DNA of 64,000 bases from assembly GCF_002878395.1 (NCBI RefSeq), contig NC_061119.1:45387149-45451148 (forward strand), written 5' to 3'. The notes beneath the pieces were generated by a model. That model saw only the letters and a program-made list of their open reading frames with translations, ran no database searches and had not been told where the DNA came from. This document shows positions 58,902-64,000 of this stretch, piece by piece (the first letter of the stretch is position 1; each line of letters opens with the position of its first letter). Source of the DNA: Capsicum annuum. Its lineage: Eukaryota > Streptophyta > Magnoliopsida > Solanales > Solanaceae. Both the position numbers and the translations under genes were made by a program.

Positions 58902-61557
58902 TGTAACACTCTGAATCTGGTACCCGAAATGCTACACGGTGCTCATGACCCCAAAGGACCACAAGATAACCCATGACTGATATCTGAACCTAGACACTAC
59001 ATAATACACTGTATAAATGCGAAAATAAAGGTTGTAAGGCCGTTAGTTTCAAAACTGTAACATACCTAATAAAACATAACATATGGATGGGGTATGAAAT
59101 GTCCAAAACAACTGAAATAAACTATCTGAACATACTGTAGTCTGAAAAGCCTCTAACTGATTGAATTGTCTGAATAAGGTATTGATGGGACATGTCCCCA
59201 ACTAACTCCAACTACTGAAAATAATTAATTAATGAGATAATAAAGTAATGGTTATGTCCTCGAAGGATCACTGCTAACTCTGACTGTAGAGATTGGAGTG
59301 CTACTAATGCTCTGTAGCTTGTGCTTCTGAACTTAAGGTATTAAACACCATAGCACAAATGCGTCGGAATGTTGGAATGTACTGGTATTCATGTGAGGTA
59401 GGATGAATGCAAAGGGTTCACATGCATGAACTATACTAACTAACTGAATAACATGAACGTGAGAATATATGCATGAATACATAATGACCATAACTGAGTT
59501 CGTGATAACATGATTATTGAACCTGAGTACTGATAACATGAGATACTGATATCTGTATAACTAAAATAACTGATACTGAGCGACTGTATCTGACAGTCTA
59601 GGTTCTGATGGAACTAGCTAAGTTTTGTACTATTCTGAGTTGACTGTATCTGACAGTTCTGAATCCTATAGAACTATCTAAGTTCTATTACTAAGACTGA
59701 ATGACTGTATCTAATAGTCCTAATTCTGTACTGAAACTATGGGAAGTAGTCATCTAACTGACATGCCCAAATAATGCAATATAGTTGAGTTGGGGTCCAA
59801 TTTGTAACCCCAATTGGAAGGGTGTCAATGCCGCTCCACTGGTAAGGACAATCTATAAGTAACCCTCATATAATAGGTTACTCTAGTGAGAATGGCGGGA
59901 ACCCTCATATAACAGCTTAAGCCACCTCATCTACCCTCATATAATAGGCTATGATGTCTCAACCTACACTGGCTATGTAGTTCTGTAACGCAAGGATTAC
60001 TTCTAAGAATCACACCTTTATATAACAGGTGGGTTCCCATCTTTGGGTTCGCTCCGTGCTAATTTCTACTTCTATCTAGATAGACACTGAACATGATTAA
60101 CTGAACTAACTGGACTGAGTTAACTTAGGTCCGCTGTCTGACGGAATACTACTGAGATTACTGAATTTCTGAGGTTTCTTTGATTACTGAGTTTACTGAG
60201 TTTTCCTGAGCCACATAACTGACTAAATTTCTATGACAATGTCTCGACTGATAGTATCTTGAAAACATGACACTGGCTCTAGGTACACAGCTATTTGTTG
60301 GGTACAAGTACCCCCGCGACTCGATAGCATGAAACTGACAAAGCATGACTTTCTTGAATACATGACAAATATCACAATCCATAATACAATAAGTTGGAGA
60401 ATTCATAAAGTACAAGTTCTAAAGCACCACAATGGCCACACATATATCCATAACTCATTGACTAAGATATTTTATTAAACTCTTGACATGCATAAACTTG
60501 TACATAAATGGGGATTTCATATTATCATACTAGTATGACACTTTTCATTCACATAGGCATTTAATCGAACACATGGGGAGCATGCTTTGGTTATACAATC
60601 ATTAACACATCTAATAATCATGGACATATCAATCAAAGTGGAAATTTAAGGGTTTATCATGATTACTATGCAAATCTCCACATCCTAGGGTCAATCATTG
60701 GAATATGTAATTTCAAACATGAACCAAAACCCCAGAACATCATGAACATGAATTTCAATTCAATTTAAATCATGAACATTCATAAATACACCAATCTTGG
60801 ATTTTGAAAAGAGATTCTTGAGATTCATGGGTGAAAGGGACCCATGATCAACACATGACATACCTGGGTGGATGATTTCTTGATAATTGATGGAGGAAAA
60901 CTTAAATTCTTGACTTGGAATTAAACACCTAGGGTTTCTTGTTCTTGAGGATTGATCTTTGAGAGAAACCCTAATTTGATGTTATAAATGAATAATAAAG
61001 TTATAGGCTATGGTATGGTATAATTAGAGGTTAAAACAGGTGGAAAAAGATCCAAATACCCTTTAAAAATGACTTAAAATTTGTTGAATTGGACCTGCGA
61101 TGGCATGTATGATGGTCCATTACTGGCTCGACGGTCTTTCATTTTGACCGTCATATGTGGACCAAAAAAAAACTCACTTCCTTATTGATAGCTTGGGTGA
61201 AGGTCTGTCGCAAGTTCAACGATCTGTCAACTTGTCTATTGCACCTTATCCAGAAGGTTGACTCACTATCTTGGCTGCGATGGTCTAGGCGATGGTCCGT
61301 TGCTAGATCGATGGTTCGTCAACCTAGCCGTCGTACCTGGGCGATTCTGACAGCTCTGAGTAAATCATCTATAAATTTTTACTCCAATACCGGATTTGGA
61401 CAAAATTGGTATTATTGTAAAGCTAATTCAATATCCCACATGATTAAAAGTGAAAATCTTAAAAATTCCATGTAGACAAAAATGGATTCATATTTCAAAG
61501 TAAGTTTCTAACATACTTAGGATTATTTCAAGCTCGGTAGAAGTATGGGGTATTACA
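58902..61557 (-). mobile_element. Solo gypsy LTR (minus) with perfect TSD
   Basis: TGTAACACTCTG ... GGGGTATTACA, 2656 bp, flanked by ATATC on both sides (58897-58901 and 61558-61562). Same family as 28172-30708 (shared CGAAATGCTACACGGTGCTC, GGACATGTCCCCAACTAACT, TTGGGGTCCAATTTGTAACC blocks). Palindrome array members are at 59582, 59642 and 59703. The U3 module (61090-61340) includes a perfect 7-bp stem (61130-61136 with 61146-61152). No internal genes. Confidence 0.9.
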
Positions 61558-61562
61558 ATATC

Positions 61563-62023
61563 ATCATATTAAACTCACCAAGTATCCTATAGAAATAAAT
61601 ACAATAATTTAGAGCTCAAAACAACACAACATCCAAGACAACGAACTAGAAACTTAGGCTAAGAATACTAGTTTTGCTCCTTTTGATCTTTCACTTATCT
61701 TTGCCTATTGGATAGATTAAATTTTACTTTAAACACTATAAATAACTTGTCACACATATAATTATGCAGTCATACCATTAGGAACTCATTACACACATTA
61801 TAATCCATCACGATCAACTAGAACAACACCTAGCTTAAGATAGAAATACTAGTTTTCTCGTTTGAACTCTAAGTGACCAAATTAAGTACAAATTTTTTTG
61901 AAATATACCTTAAATATTATAATAAACTAATTAAACACTTTGATGCTCAATTATATCATTATTCACTCATAAATCACATAAAAAGTCCTCAAAATAAGGT
62001 TAAATAAACTAGCATAATAATGT
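61563..62023. repeat. Diverged tandem repeat, period about 181 bp
   Basis: The phrase AATACTAGTTTT occurs at 61664 and 61845. Around it the order ACTAGAA...CTTAG/AGCTTAAG..GAATACTAGTTTT..TTAAACACTATAAATAACT is repeated with many differences. The bases at 61563-61663 look like the end of a further unit. Unit length and AT-rich content fit a decayed satellite. There is no coding signal. Confidence 0.45.
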
Positions 62024-62034
62024 TGAGGTGCACA

Positions 62035-62215
62035 AATTCACCTCAGATCACTATGTCAAGTGGAGTCTCTTTTATGGGAGAATAGCATGCCATAATTAGA
62101 AGAGAGAGGCTATGAGACATTTAGGAATGTTTTCCTTTCTTGTTGTCTTCCTTCTAGCTATAGAGTCTAAGGTCTTAGATTCCACTAATTTCTCATTTGC
62201 TCGCTTTTTCAGATC
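62035..62215 (+). other. Chromovirus leader (third plus-strand copy)
   Basis: CTCAGATCACTATG at about 62043 sits where the PBS should be and is badly decayed. Then come AAGTGGAGTCTCTTTTATGGG and GAGAGGCTATGAGACATTTA, which match the leaders at 49371 and 56585. No LTR precedes it: the element is 5'-truncated. A 7-bp stem TGAGGTG/CACCTCA (62024-62030, 62039-62045) lies at the break. Confidence 0.65.
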
Positions 62216-63320
62216 ATGCATCCCAGATGATTTGAATCTCATGGAAACTCCTCTATTCCACTTAGGGATACTATTGATAGGACACTCCCTACTTATGGGG
62301 TTTATACCCGATCTAGGGGTCCAATTCCTTATTGTCCTTTTGGAGTTCCACCGGTTCCCTCTAGCCCTCTTTGAGATCCTCAGGATAATGTGACAAATTT
62401 TGAGTTTTGTTAGTATATTCATATGTTGGATCAGCTGGTAGCTTCTAAGTTTAAGTAGAGTACTCCATCTTCTGAGGCCACAATGGTTGGCCAATTTATG
62501 AGGTTGATTCCTCTAACTTTTACTGGTATTAAGGTTGAGGATGATCCTTAAGATTTTATTAATGAGATAGAAAATATACTATGGATTATACATGCTTCAA
62601 ATGTTGAAGTTGTGGAGTTTTCTTCCTCTTAATTGAATAATATCGAAAACTAATGGTATAAGGAGTGGGAATAGTCTAGGGGAGATGATGCTGACTCTAC
62701 ATTATGGGATAATTTTTTAGTGCCTTTTTGGATGTTGAAGTTGTGGAGTTTTCTTCCTTAAAATTCCATTAGAGCTCCAGTATGATCCTGAGTTGGTGTC
62801 TAGCAAGAGAGCTAAAATACATAATTTTACTTTTGGGTAGTCCTGTGAGTTGATTCTGGAGAGTAAAGCTACCTTGTTGAACGAGGATATGGATATTTCT
62901 CAGCTTGGGGTGTATATACAGCAGGTTGAGAAAGAAAAGAAAAAGCAGGCTAAGATTAGTGAGAGGCATAGTAAGAAATTTAGATTTTCTAATCAGGGTA
63001 GAGGCCAATAGTAGAATGGTAGAGATGGGGGAAAGTTGTCTAAGAAGAAGTGGAGGAGTTTTGATTCTTTCTCTATGGCTAGTACTCCTTACCCAAAGCC
63101 TTTGGGTGATTATTTTTCTCAACATGATGTGGGGTACAGGGAATAGGGTGCCCAATCTTTGGTTGGGTGGGGCTCAATCTGCTCTATCGTATCCTCCTTA
63201 TAGATTCTATGGCCAATATGAGAAGGAAGAAACTAATGTTTTAATTCTGGTCAAATTGTCCATATGCAGTATTATTTTCCTTCTAGGATTTCTTCTGGGG
63301 CCAATGAGATTCATGTTTTC
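62216..63320 (+). pseudogene. Chromovirus Gag, frameshifted
   Basis: ATG at 62216 in the expected place after the leader, but a stop follows within four codons. Other frames give DTIDRTLPTYGVYTRSRGPI, EATMVGQFMRLIPLTFTGIK, VEDDPxDFINEIENILWIIH and WYKEWE...DADSTLWDNF, the ordered Gag core of chromoviruses. A 30-bp phrase (GATGTTGAAGTTGTGGAG...) recurs near 62600 and 62732. A basic EKEKKKQAKISERHSKKFRF stretch (62925-62985) and SYPPYRFYGQ follow. No zinc knuckle was found. Confidence 0.75.
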
Positions 63321-63940
63321 TCTTCCATCTTCTGTACCAAAGGGTGTTGTATCTACTTCAAGTACCAGAACTGGCCAAAATTATTTATATGCTCTTTCTT
63401 CTTGTCAATACTCTGAGGCATCTCCCAATGTCATTACTAGTATGTTTAAACTCTTTTCCCATGATGTGTATTGTTTACTTAATCCAGGGTCTACTCTCTC
63501 TTATGTGACCCCATTTGTTGCTATACATTTTGGTTTTGATCCTGAGTATTCGTCAGACCCTTTTTAAATTTCTACCTTGGTGGGAAACTCTGTGATTACT
63601 AGAATAGTCTATTAGGGTTGTGTGGTATTTTTTGGTAATAAAGAAACTCTGGTAGACTTGAAAGAGTTAGACATAATTGACGTTGATGTTATTTTAGGGA
63701 TGGACTGATTGCACTCATGTTGTGCTTCTTTAGATTGTTGGATCCATAAGGTCATGTTTAAATTTCCTAATTAACAAATTGTTGGATAGAAGGGAATTTC
63801 CCTAGAGCCTAAAGGGTGGTTCATATCATATCTTAGAGCCCAAAAACTAATTTCCAAGGGATGTCTCATAATTTGGTCTAGGTTTTTGATCCTAACTCAG
63901 AGGTTCTTTCTTTACATTCTATTCTTATAGTAAATGAGTT
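63321..63940 (+). pseudogene. Chromovirus protease
   Basis: In the open frame ending at 63567: YLYALSSCQYSEASPNVITS, MFKLFSHDVYCLLNPGST (active site at 63481-63495), LSYVTPFVAIHFGFDPEYSS. The catalytic Asp-Pro-Gly-Ala is Asn-Pro-Gly-Ser, so it is inactive. After a stop, STLVGNSVITRIVY, LVDLKELDIIDVDVILGMD and the SKGCLIIWS linker continue. The 220-codon ORF 62905-63567 is not a single protein: only its second half is in the protease frame. Confidence 0.8.
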
Positions 63941-64000
63941 TCCTAAAGTATTTCCTGATGATCTTCCTGGTGTCCCTCCCAATAGGGAGATTGATTTTGG
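63900..64000 (+). pseudogene. Chromovirus RT, N-terminal edge (cut by window end)
   Basis: Reads VNEFPKVFPDDLPGVPPNRE then IDFG at the last bases, the standard opening of the gypsy RT domain. The element continues beyond the window. Confidence 0.8.

Noticed and set aside
62905..63567. Longest ORF (220 codons) as a new protein
   Set aside because: Its second half is the chromovirus protease; the first half is an out-of-frame reading of Gag, so the ORF is an accident of a frameshift.

Overview
The window is a block of plant repeat DNA, most likely from a Solanaceae genome. No intact protein-coding gene is visible. It is AT-rich, and every recognisable protein segment carries stops and frameshifts. 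Nearly all of it is explained by old, nested LTR retrotransposons. The clues are chromodomain-type Ty3/gypsy pol, Tat/Athila-like gag, a Ty1/copia element, primer-binding sites matching plant initiator tRNA-Met, and tRNA-type SINEs. The Solanaceae call is inference from the look of these families; species cannot be fixed from sequence alone.

Layout. 1-1900: AT-rich DNA with a 110-bp tandem duplication, an LTR-like TATA/poly(A) pair and a SINE with target-site duplication (TSD). 1.9-3.5 kb: truncated gypsy LTR. 3.5-8.5 kb: plus-strand Tat-like remnant (a degenerate Transposase_32-like ORF, a long non-coding tail, polypurine tract, LTR, PBS). It meets a minus-strand Tat-like remnant (8.6-12.2 kb) head to head. 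12.2-17.1 kb: minus-strand chromovirus 3' LTR and broken pol. 17.1-19.2 kb: an inserted LTR-type element. 19.2-26.7 kb: minus gag start, leader, PBS and 5' LTR, the LTR split by a 4.4-kb plus-strand solo LTR (21770-26189).

26.7-62.0 kb: a backbone of unassigned DNA split by four insertions. These are an LTR nest (27865-33270, TSD AACAC/AACAT, containing a second solo LTR with perfect TSD TAAAG), a Ty1/copia element (33941-46444, perfect TSD ATTAC), a plus-strand chromovirus array with three LTRs (47381-57667, TSD ATAAC/ATAAT), and a solo LTR (58902-61557, perfect TSD ATATC). The copia element contains a plus solo LTR (38715-41387) and a pair of minus LTR copies (41878-45047). Backbone piece 27410-27864/33276-33430 looks like a disrupted unknown coding sequence. 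61563-62020 looks like a diverged tandem repeat. 62035-64000 is the 5' half of another plus-strand chromovirus, cut by the window end.

The elements do not act together as a system. The most unusual shared signals are non-coding. LTRs of several families carry a family-specific module of short perfect inverted repeats, in five of the copies 60-100 bp upstream of a TATA-like box. Three LTR copies carry arrays of a 17-bp palindrome. Four element copies share a conserved leader between PBS and gag.
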